Part shown: positions 24,028 to 32,176 of the stretch, piece after piece | How positions within the stretch are numbered: the first letter of the stretch is position 1 | Layout of the letters: each line of letters begins with the position of its first letter | Source of the DNA: Gonocerus acuteangulatus | Taxonomy: Eukaryota; Arthropoda; Insecta; Hemiptera; Coreidae | Direction of reading: 5' to 3' | Assembly (NCBI GenBank): GCA_946811695.1 | Contig: OX328123.1 | Coordinates: 43,365,335 to 43,429,334, forward strand | DNA: 64,000 nt | Position numbers and translations under genes: made by a program | The notes under the pieces: generated by a model | What the model was told of the DNA's origin: nothing | The model's database searches: none | Seen by the model: only the letters and a program-made list of their open reading frames with translations

Positions 24028-24358
24028 GGGTCTCCCATTGGTCTGGTGGCTAACGCCTTGGATTCCCATGCGGGAGATAGGGTTCGAGTCCCGCCTGCTG
24101 CAGGGATTTTCCTCATTTCAGGGCCCTTTGAGAACCACCACCATGGATTTCGGGGCTAATGGCCCGACAAGGGGTAGGTATTGAAACGTAAAATGTTCTA
24201 GTCGGCACTTTCGGGTTGCGTCATAAGGTCAACCTGATAAGTGGCTTTCTGCCCTGTGGAGGGAGGGGGGAAACGTCCTTCCCTTGCCTTTCCCCAAAGC
24301 CTACTGTAATTCTCACTATCTGGGATCTACTTGTCTGAGATTAAATTTAATTAAAAAA
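24028..24358 (+). mobile_element. tRNA-derived SINE-B, long copy
   Basis: A box TTGGTCTGGTGGCTAACGCC and B box GGGTTCGAGTCCC at tRNA spacing, followed by a body of about 230 bp and a tail TTAAATTTAATTAAAAAA. The stretch 24187-24275 (TTCTAGTCGGCACTTTCGG, then GGTCAACCTGATAAG) is related to the 3' end region of HINE-2 at 25986-26082. HINE-2 begins directly after the tail. Confidence 0.7.
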
Positions 24359-25919
24359 GTCCGACTCGCAGGAACTGCCTCATCTTAGCGCGGTTCCGTT
24401 CTAATCCCTAGTCTAATTTTGATGATGCAAGGTATGGATTGTCCGGGTTCGGTCACTGCTACTTAATAATACATACCCCATATGTGTATGTATGTGGGCA
24501 TATATATGTACATATGTGTGCGTGTATATGTGTATGTGTATATGCATATATATAAATATATATATATATATGTTAGGTATATTTACATAGATATGTGCAT
24601 ATATTAGTGTTAAATATGTCCTACTTGTATTTACAGCCCTGATGAAGGCTTGAAGTTCAAGCCGAAACGTCGGCACAATAAAACCATTTTTACGATAAAA
24701 GTAGCAGTGACCGAACCCCGACAGTTATTGTTTTGGTTCCACCAGTCTTGAAAGGTAGGATTTACAATCTTACCTGGAAGGGTCGGCAACACTAGAAACT
24801 TTCCCGCTAGTTACAAGGTCTTGGAACTCTATATTTCTAACAATAAATTGTTTTTGTTATTTTACTAAACCTGTTTTATTTTCGAATACATTATCCAACT
24901 ATAAGCAATTCAAAAAAAACAAGGAATAAAAAACAGACAAAAAGAACAGTTCGAATAAGCGAAATCAATTACTTTAAAGCTTTAAGCTCTTATTTTTCCG
25001 ATTGTCATCGCCTAATCAAAACTTTCATTAGAACCTTTTATGTAGAGCATTTAATAAGGTTTCTAATGGTATTCTTCCGTTTACCAAGATTTTCAACCGT
25101 TTTCGAGATATTAATGAAAGTTCCCAAAATTTACATTATTTCTAGCAACAGAAAATTGGTCTCATTTTTCATATCCTGTTTTACGCACAAAATTTTCCCA
25201 ACATAAGAAATTACAAAAATAAAAAGCTATCAAAAACAAAGGGAAAGAGACAAAAATTACAAAAAGAACGACAAAAACCCGTCCATAAGAACAAAACAGA
25301 CGTATTTGAAGTTTTAAGCACTTATTTCTCCGATTGACATAACCTAATCAAAAATAGTTTTAGAATATTTTTTGTAGAGAATTTAGAAAGCTTTCAAATA
25401 GTTTCTATCCACTTACCACGATTTCCCAACCGTGTTCGAGATATTAATGAAAGTATACGAAGTTCCCAAAACTTTTCATGTCTGTTCATAAAATATTTTA
25501 TTCTAACCCTTCCTTAACTCCAAACGTAACAAAACTTTCAACATATTAGTTTTAATGAAAGTAGAACATGCAGATAATGTTTCAACTGAATCCCGTAATT
25601 CTAAGTACCCAAACCAAAAACGGTATTCAAAAACTATTTTTCCAATTTTCTCGAAAACGGTTAAAGCTATCGCCTTGAAAATGATTCCATTCGTTTTCCT
25701 AGCCCAAGAAGCCTATAAAAAGAGTACTTACAAGCTTATGAACTCAAAAACGTAAGCGTTACGATTTTTTTTTGCGCGAATTTCGCCCCAAATGCCATCT
25801 TCCAGTGGGCTGAATTTGCTGGTTAACGAACTTGACCTTTCAAGTCAATTGGACGACGGATTTTTGTGCCAAATTTCATCAAAATCGGACCATCAGGGAA
25901 GCCAGAAATGCGCGAACAG

Positions 25920-25950
<31 letters not shown>

Positions 25951-26082
25951 CAAATTTGAACTACCATCATTTTCGGTTTCCAGGGGTTCTGAAAATTTTC
26001 TAGTCGGCACTTCCGGATTGTTTCATTGTATCAACCATATAAGCGGGGTTCCTCCCTATGAGGGAGGGAGGAACCGCGCTAA
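24359..26082 (+). mobile_element. HINE-2 copy (Helentron-like, second family)
   Basis: The 5' end GTCCGACTCGCAGG contains the subterminal repeat TTAGCGCGGTTCC (about 24385). The 3' end at 26070-26082 is its exact complement, GGAACCGCGCTAA, preceded by a hairpin of CCTCCCT and AGGGAGG around ATG, and ends in CTAA. The interior has two diverged direct repeats (about 24960-25140 and 25310-25480, both with CGAGATATTAATGAAAGT), a unique core and a TA tract at 25922-25951 before the 3' part. Subterminal inverted repeats, an internal microsatellite and a 3' hairpin are the plan of DINE-1/HINE elements. An inverted-repeat element is nested at 24440-24723. Confidence 0.7.
24440..24723. mobile_element. 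Nested inverted-repeat element with hammerhead-like core
   Basis: The ends GTCCGGGTTCGGTCACTGCT and GTAGCAGTGACCGAACCCCG form 22-bp inverted repeats. The interior is TA/TG-rich (24480-24600), followed by CCTGATGA, an 8-bp stem GGCTTGAA/TTCAAGCC and CGAAACGTCGGC. The CTGATGA-stem-GAAAC order is that of a hammerhead ribozyme core, known from Penelope-like terminal repeats. I do not see convincing stems I and III. Confidence 0.5.
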
Positions 26083-26300
26083 CATTCATACTTAATTGGT
26101 CGGCGAAGTTTACTGAGAATCTACCTGAAAAATATTTAAAATTACAGAAAGTATGGGACTTTTAGCCATTTAGAATTTACCTGAGATTATTTCGATTAAA
26201 TGCTTATTTGAGATTAATGAATATTTGCATTGATACCATTTATGCGTGGACGAGATATTGAACACCAAATATTGGATTGCACTGAAATAGACATCATTAT

Positions 26301-26826
26301 TGTAAGGCCCCGTTTTCCCTTTGGCCTTGTTAAGTGAATAAGGATGAGAGAAAAGGTTGGCTGTCCATCTCTAGAGATGTGAGAACCACGAATCCGCAAA
26401 CGTTGCGTCTGGGATGTTGGCACTGCACGTGGCTGATTCGTAAGATTCCTGGAAGATCTAAGACCTGACAAGAGTTTCTAGTTCAATCACCTGCAAAAGC
26501 AGGAGTGGGGTACAAAGGGTTTAAAAAGAGCTGGCTTACCTCCGACCGGTCAGAGTTTGCATCCGTTCCTGAGACTTCGGCCCAGATGCTGTTCAGAGGT
26601 AGGCCAGTTCCAAATTCTCTATAATCTCCCCAAATGATCATATTTGATAACTCTACCTATCTGTCTCTCTCACTCAACCTTTTCTCTCATCGTAGCAATG
26701 GTTTATGATATTTATGTTTGTATCCTCTGTGTAAATTATAGTTTTAAAAAGGAATTTCCGCTTCTCTAAAATATTTCCCCATTGTCTATACCTCTAAATC
26801 CCGTCCTTGCTAATCAGTCCCTTACA
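26301..26826 (+). repeat. 5' LTR (526 bp)
   Basis: Starts TGTAAGGCCCCG and ends CCCTTACA. It contains a perfect palindrome CATCTCTAGAGATG (26366-26379), a hairpin CCTGC-AAAA-GCAGG (26491-26504) and a TATA-like TTTAAAAAGA at 26521, about 300 bp before the LTR end, a likely promoter position. No base difference from the 3' LTR was noticed. Confidence 0.95.
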
Positions 26827-26828
26827 AA

Positions 26829-26838
26829 TGGTGTCAGG
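26829..26838 (+). other. Primer binding site, probably tRNA-Leu
   Basis: Two bases after the LTR, TGGTGTCAGG is complementary to a tRNA 3' end ...CTGACACCA. Known tRNA-Leu primer sites begin TGGTGTCAG. Only about 9 bases match, so the tRNA identity is tentative. Confidence 0.65.
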
Positions 26839-27118
26839 TTTCCGGGTAGTATTTAAATGTCCAGCTGCAAGCCGGCATTAGATAAGAACCCTGCTCTCGA
26901 GATAGGCCGGCGGCTGTACTGCTGACGCTGATAGGATAATTCCTCGAACTGATATCTCGGCGCTGGGTAGTTGTTCATTCAATGTCCTCACGTTTCCTGG
27001 TTTAAGGACCGCCAAATACGGATATTTGGTGGTTAGCCCTGTTAGAGAGTAAAGCAATCCCTATTCGTAAGCATAACGTGTTGGGGTTCATTGGAAACGT
27101 TGAAAATAGAGCTATACG

Positions 27119-28141
27119 ATGGTGGTAACGGAACAGCAGTTTGCCGATCTGAAAACGGCATTGGATCAGGCGTTGGCTGCAAATGAGCAATTCAGGGAAG
27201 TATTCGAGAGGACAAGGCATGAGGGTAAGCAAGGAAAGAGGGATCTTTCTCTTCAGGGAATGGTCGGTCCATGGTCCGGTGACGATTCTGGGGTTCCAAT
27301 CCAAGACTATCTCAATGGTTTGGAATTAGTGGCAACTAGCGGAAACTGGGAAGATCGTGATAAATCCCTTGTGTTAAGGATGAGACTGAAAGGGATGGCT
27401 GCGAAATTTTTGGCCAGCAGATCGGATCTCAAGGGGCCAAATGTAAAATATTCCACGATTCGAGATGCTCTTTTAAACCGCTTTAAAGCGACTATGCAAC
27501 CTGAGCAGTTTCTCCTTCAGCTTAGTTCAATGAAACAAGAGCGTGGGGAGGATGTCAGAACTTTCGGAGATCGTTGTCGGGAGATGGGTGAACGATCACT
27601 CTCAGGTGAGGGATCGGAGGAAGAAGTTATAGGGGCTCGCAAACAACTGGATAAAGTCGTCCTTACATCATATTTAAATGGGCTCGGAGGAGAGATTGGG
27701 AGGCTGACGAGACTCGCGTTCCCAAAGGAATTACAAACCGCGATTGAGAAGGCTAGAGCCATTGAAACGGAGTTAGGGCGACACGAAAAGGGAATATTTA
27801 CTGTAGAGAAGAATCCCCAGGATAACGAAATTCCCAGTCCCGAGGAAGTTGGACAAAGCGAAGTAAGGGTCATTGAGAGGGGTAATCCAAGTGGCTGTTA
27901 TCGCTGCGGGGATACGAATCATTGGGCCAGGGGATGTCGACAAACAGAGAGGGTTAGTGATATTTCTCCCAAAAATAGTACGAATTGTTATAGGTGTGGT
28001 CGTCGTGGGCATATCGCTCGCCAATGTCGTTCTAAACCCCTCGTGAAAGGAACTTTGCCAAAGAAGGCCCCAAACGCGAACGACTTGGGGAGGGCCCCGG
28101 CCCTAAGTCGGCGACAAGGGGATCGCGCTACGAATTACTAG
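27119..28141 (+). CDS. gag: gag polyprotein, errantivirus-like element
   Basis: An intact 340-codon ORF starting with ATG about 290 bases after the LTR. It has an N-terminal helical part, a capsid-like middle ([20 protein letters not shown] and on), and two CCHC zinc knuckles, [14 protein letters not shown] at about residue 260 and [14 protein letters not shown] at about residue 290, which bind genomic RNA. The C-terminus is basic and ends at TAG 28139-28141. The last 70 bases overlap the pol frame, reached by -1 frameshifting at 28069-28075. Gag forms the intracellular particle. The length is in the normal range for Gypsy elements. Confidence 0.93.
   Translation: MVVTEQQFADLKTALDQALAANEQFREVFERTRHEGKQGKRDLSLQGMVGPWSGDDSGVPIQDYLNGLELVATSGNWEDRDKSLVLRMRLKGMAAKFLASRSDLKGPNVKYSTIRDALLNRFKATMQPEQFLLQLSSMKQERGEDVRTFGDRCREMGERSLSGEGSEEEVIGARKQLDKVVLTSYLNGLGGEIGRLTRLAFPKELQTAIEKARAIETELGRHEKGIFTVEKNPQDNEIPSPEEVGQSEVRVIERGNPSGCYRCGDTNHWARGCRQTERVSDISPKNSTNCYRCGRRGHIARQCRSKPLVKGTLPKKAPNANDLGRAPALSRRQGDRATNY
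28069..28107 (+). promoter_or_regulatory. Programmed -1 ribosomal frameshift signal (gag-pol)
   Basis: The heptamer C CCA AAC at 28069-28075 is in the gag frame exactly as X XXY YYZ requires. After an 8-nt spacer (28076-28083) a stem-loop can form: CTTGGGG (28084-28090) with CCCTAAG (28101-28107), a 7-bp stem including one G-U pair, and a 10-nt GC-rich loop. The -1 frame is open from the heptamer through the protease domain, past the gag stop at 28139. Slippery site, spacing and downstream structure all fit known retroviral signals. Function is inferred. Confidence 0.7.
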
Positions 28142-29310
28142 GCATAGGTGGGGGAGGTGAGAAAGGGTTAAAGGTGAGCACCTGGATAAATGGGCGGATT
28201 CATAGGATGATAGTAGACACTGGTGCTGAAGTTACTCTAATCAGGTCTCCTGCCTCAGGGTCCAAATTAAGACCCGCGACTAGTAAGATTAGGGGGGTAA
28301 CTGGTGTGGTAATCCCGGTACGCGGTATTCAAACGGTGAATATCGAGGTTAAGGGCCATCGACTGCCCCACGACGTCATAGTGGCTGACGTCTGCTTAGA
28401 AGGAGATGGACTATTAGGCTTAGACTTACTAGGGAAATTAGACGCCCATATAGACCTACGTTCGGGATTGTTAGTCACGGGAGCATCGCCTAAAATTGAA
28501 TCTCTACCTTCCGTTGGTTCGATAACAAAGAGGGATGAGTTAAAAATGTCTGCGAACCGAGAGTGGGTACGTTTCATGAGTAGGACGGCGAGAGAACTAG
28601 AAGCCAAGTTTTCAGGTCATATTTTATCCCTTCCAACTAGCGTGAATATAGGAGCTAAGCCGATAGTCAAGGAGGAATCAAGACACACGGGGAAGAAGGA
28701 TAACAAAACCAGCTCAGCGCGTCTTTCGCGAGAGGAAACGCTTCCGGCCTTCAGTGAATCTCTATTAGAGATTTCCGTACCAGGGAAACTAGACCAGAAA
28801 GCTGTCATAATTGAGCCGTCAAGAGCACTTCCCAATGGGGTTGTAGGAGGGAGATGCATTAACACTCCTCGGGACGGCCGTTCGTGGATGCAGTTCGTCA
28901 ATTTGACCGCTTCGGCTGTGACATTGCCACGGCTTCTAGTGGTAGGTCTGGTAGAGAGAGATTGGGCGGAAGACGGTGGATCTTGTTCGGAGAGGGAACG
29001 CGAGGATGGCTCTAAAACTCCTGTTGGTTTCGCCTCGATCGTTGGCGAGAAATTGGGCCATTTAAGTGGTGGGGAAAGGAGGGATATGGAGTCCTTGTTG
29101 TCCAGATATTCAGACATTTTTTGTGAACCGGGTCCCGAAGGTTGCTCCCTGCCTGTTCAGCACCATATTGAAACTGGAGATGCCAGACCTGTGGTGAAAC
29201 GCCCGTATCGTGTGCCTTTCAGTGAACGGGAGGAAATGGAACGGCAGGTTCAGACGTTGCTTGAACGAGGCGTCTTACGCCGTCTAAAAGTCCTTGGCAA
29301 GCACCTGTAA
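28076..29310 (+). CDS. pol: pol, first part: protease and start of RT (ends at a frame break)
   Basis: This is the -1 frame entered at 28075, open to a stop at 29308-29310; no ATG is needed. Aspartic protease: [14 protein letters not shown] with the DTG at 28216-28224, followed by a flap-like region and [12 protein letters not shown] linker of about 200 residues leads to the RT entry region ([20 protein letters not shown], then [20 protein letters not shown] at about 29215-29275). A one-base discrepancy near 29281-29290 moves the reading out of frame and the ORF ends in an unrelated tail. The next 130 bases are open in another frame with RT-like coding, up to about 29414. Confidence 0.9.
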
Positions 29311-29413
29311 TTCTAGTCAAGAAAACATCCCCAACAGGTGACTTAAAGTATCGATTCTGCACAGATTTCCGTGGCCTCAATGCAGTTACTAAGGTCGATA
29401 CTTACCGCTTCCG

Positions 29414-32176
29414 TTGATACAGGAAACCTTAGAACAATTGGGGAGTAGCCAAATCTTTTCCACAATTGATCTTTCGAGTGGGTACCACCAAATATCGATA
29501 GCACCCCAGGATCAGGCAAAAACGACCTTCACGACTGTAAACGGACACTATGAGTACAAAAAAATGGCTTTCGGCCTTGCGGGGGCACCTGCCACGTTCC
29601 AACGGGTCATGGACCAACTTCTTGGCCGACTGAAGGGCACCGGATGTTTCGTTTACCTCGATGATGTGGTGGTTTATAGCTCATCACTGAGGGAACACAT
29701 GCTCCGGTTAGAGGAGTTGTTCGACATATTCAGAGGCGCTAATCTAAAAGTGAACTTGAACAAGTGCGCTTTTGCGGCATCGGAAGTGACCTATCTGGGA
29801 CACATAGTTACAGCCGAGGGAGTGAAACCAGATCCTAGAAAATTAGAGGCGATCAAGTCTTTTCCAGCCCCCAGAAATGTGAAGGAGTTGCGAAGTTTTC
29901 TAGGGTTGGCAAGCTATTACCGTAAATTCATAAAAGGCTTTGCGGATCTTTCAAGACCGCTGACAGAATTAACTGGCTCACGAGTACGATTCCAGTGGGG
30001 CGACAAGCAACGGAAGGCTTTTGAATCGCTAAGAGAAATCCTAAGTTCGGACTCAGTCTTGTGCTATCCGAATTTCAGCGAGCCATTTATATTGTCCACC
30101 GACGCATCAGGAGTAGCTCTGGGTGCCATTCTGTCCCAGTACAGAGATGGCGGCGAGAGACCTGTTTGCTACGCTAGTAGGCAGTTGAAGGGTCCAGAAC
30201 TCAACTACTCGGCAACAGAACGAGAACTGCTAGCGGTGGTTTGGGCAACAAAGCTGTTCCGTTGTTATTTACTAGGGCGAAGGTTTAAACTTGTCACTGA
30301 CCACTCTGCCTTGAGGTGGATGCTAAGCCTTCGAGACCCGTCTTCACGGCTGACCAGGTGGGCCCTTCGGTTAGAGGAGTTCGACTATGAAGTCGAACAT
30401 CGCCCGGGGAAGAAACATTCTAACGCTGATGCTTTAAGCCGTACAATAGCTGTAGTCACGGGAAATAGGCAGAAAATAACCCGAGGTAAATTGAAGGATG
30501 CTCAAAAGGAGGATATGTGGTGTCAAAGAGCCATCAAGAGAGGCACTGTTCATGTACAAACAGATGCCGATGGCCTGCTATATTGGGCCGATGGGGCAAC
30601 GGATGAGTCGGAATGGAGGCTTATGGTGCCTGAGGGTCTACGAAAAACAATCGTTGAAGAAAATCACTCGAAACCATGGGCTGGGCACCCAGGGGCTGAT
30701 CGTACTCTCGCGGTAATCAAAAGCTCATATTATTGGCCGGGCATGGCGGCGGATGTTAAGTCCTTTGTGGAACGGTGTCACGCGTGCGCTAGCAGAAAAA
30801 GTCCTGTATCTCAAAAGGTCCCCCTGGAAGCTCCCTATATGGCCACAGGGCCTTTCGAGCAGGTATCGCTAGACATATTTGGGCCTTTGCCGACTTCCAA
30901 AAGGGGCCATCGTTACCTTTTGACCGTAATTGACAATTTTACACGGTATGCGGAGGGAATACCACTGAAGGGGCAAACAGCTGAAGAAACGGCCGTAGCA
31001 CTCGTCGAGAATATTATCACTCGACATGGGGTCCCTAGGAGGTTGTTAACAGACCAGGGAAGAAATTTCGTTTCTCGACTGTTTACTCAAGTTTGTAGAG
31101 CTCTGGGGATTAGGAAATTACAAACTACCGCCTACCATCCGGAATGTAACGGAATGGTAGAGAGGTTACATCGAACTCTTACCGATTCGATATCCCAATA
31201 TGTGCGAAGAGACGGTCGTGACTGGGATAAGTGGGTCCCATATGCTCTCATGGCATATCGAGCAATACCTCATTCGTCGACAGGATACTCCCCAAACTAC
31301 CTCATGCTTGGGCGAGAATTGGTAACTCCGTTTGATTGCTGGGTAGGTCCAACCAATGACGGATCGGAATCAGCGGACCATGTCGAAAAGTTAGGGCATC
31401 GGCTGAAAGAAGCCTATAAGGACGCTTTGAGTCGTGCCGAAAAGGCCTGGGCAATGAGGACCCATTATTGTAATGCCCGGCGTAAGGACCGACGCCTAGA
31501 GGTGGGGGATTGGGTCTATCTCCATTGTCCAGCCGTAAAGCCTGGGAATTGTCCAAAATTCCACTGTCCCTGGACAGGCCCACACAAAGTAGAAAGGGTT
31601 CTTTCGCGAGTGAACTATGAGATCCGACTGGCCACTGGATCTCTGAATGTAGTTCATATAAATAGGCTAAAACGGGCCCCGGGGGGAGGAGGGGATTCGC
31701 ACCCTAAGGTTATGACGAAGGCAGGTGGGGCAACCCGGGAAGTGGAAGGGTCGGAAGATGAGGTCATGGAGCCGGAATGGGAAATTAACCCAGGGTGTTG
31801 TTATGGCTCAGAAGACGACTCTTGTGAGGACCAAGATGAAATTGAAACGCAGAGTGAGATTCACAGACACTGTCCGGTTGCTGCGGGAAGATCGCCAGAA
31901 TGTAATGACCCTGCCTGCCCTCTGGGCGTTAGATCCTCTCCTGAGGAAGAAAACAGGGAAATAACCCAGGATAGTCAAGGGGAGGGAAACGAAGGACGGA
32001 TTGAGACAGGTGGGACTTCCGGGGAAAGTTCCAGTGGTTCAGATAGCGAGAGCCAAGCTCAGCAAAAGGGGAAACCTGATGCTACTTGGACACCAAAGGG
32101 GAAAACTTTAACTTTTTCTCGTAGGTCCCCATACCCGCTTAGGAGGAGAGCTAAGTTGCCTGAAAATGATTCCTGA
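29414..32176 (+). CDS. pol: pol, second part: RT, RNase H, integrase (continues after two frame breaks)
   Basis: A 920-codon open frame beginning inside RT (FSTIDLSSGYHQI); the catalytic YLDDVVVYS is at about 29654. RNase H has STDASGVALGAIL near 30100 and a later TDHSALRW. Integrase has an HHCC zinc region (H at 30665 and 30685, CHAC near 30778), a DDE core (LDIFGPL near 30869, TDQGRNF near 31050, MVERL near 31155) and a GPY/F-type WTGPHKVERVLS near 31573. A C-terminal extension of about 160 residues is acidic and Ser/Gly-rich. The true start is upstream: a second one-base discrepancy near 29404-29412 separates this part from the preceding RT segment. The stop at 32174-32176 overlaps env by 11 bases. 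Confidence 0.93.
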   Translation: MIQETLEQLGSSQIFSTIDLSSGYHQISIAPQDQAKTTFTTVNGHYEYKKMAFGLAGAPATFQRVMDQLLGRLKGTGCFVYLDDVVVYSSSLREHMLRLEELFDIFRGANLKVNLNKCAFAASEVTYLGHIVTAEGVKPDPRKLEAIKSFPAPRNVKELRSFLGLASYYRKFIKGFADLSRPLTELTGSRVRFQWGDKQRKAFESLREILSSDSVLCYPNFSEPFILSTDASGVALGAILSQYRDGGERPVCYASRQLKGPELNYSATERELLAVVWATKLFRCYLLGRRFKLVTDHSALRWMLSLRDPSSRLTRWALRLEEFDYEVEHRPGKKHSNADALSRTIAVVTGNRQKITRGKLKDAQKEDMWCQRAIKRGTVHVQTDADGLLYWADGATDESEWRLMVPEGLRKTIVEENHSKPWAGHPGADRTLAVIKSSYYWPGMAADVKSFVERCHACASRKSPVSQKVPLEAPYMATGPFEQVSLDIFGPLPTSKRGHRYLLTVIDNFTRYAEGIPLKGQTAEETAVALVENIITRHGVPRRLLTDQGRNFVSRLFTQVCRALGIRKLQTTAYHPECNGMVERLHRTLTDSISQYVRRDGRDWDKWVPYALMAYRAIPHSSTGYSPNYLMLGRELVTPFDCWVGPTNDGSESADHVEKLGHRLKEAYKDALSRAEKAWAMRTHYCNARRKDRRLEVGDWVYLHCPAVKPGNCPKFHCPWTGPHKVERVLSRVNYEIRLATGSLNVVHINRLKRAPGGGGDSHPKVMTKAGGATREVEGSEDEVMEPEWEINPGCCYGSEDDSCEDQDEIETQSEIHRHCPVAAGRSPECNDPACPLGVRSSPEEENREITQDSQGEGNEGRIETGGTSGESSSGSDSESQAQQKGKPDATWTPKGKTLTFSRRSPYPLRRRAKLPENDS

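Noticed and set aside
24413..24676. 87-codon ORF in the nested inverted-repeat element
   Set aside because: Mostly translation of TA/TG repeat; no transposase motif.
26214..26471. ORF in the LTR (also at 34173-34478)
   Set aside because: Same sequence in both LTRs, antisense to the element, no domain.
27002..27304. Minus-strand ORFs over gag, pol and env of the errantivirus-like element
   Set aside because: Shadows of the strongly supported sense frames.
29308..29310. Stop here as the natural end of a protease-only pol
   Set aside because: RT coding continues in shifted frames right after it and the terminal residues do not resemble a protein end; it is a frame break.
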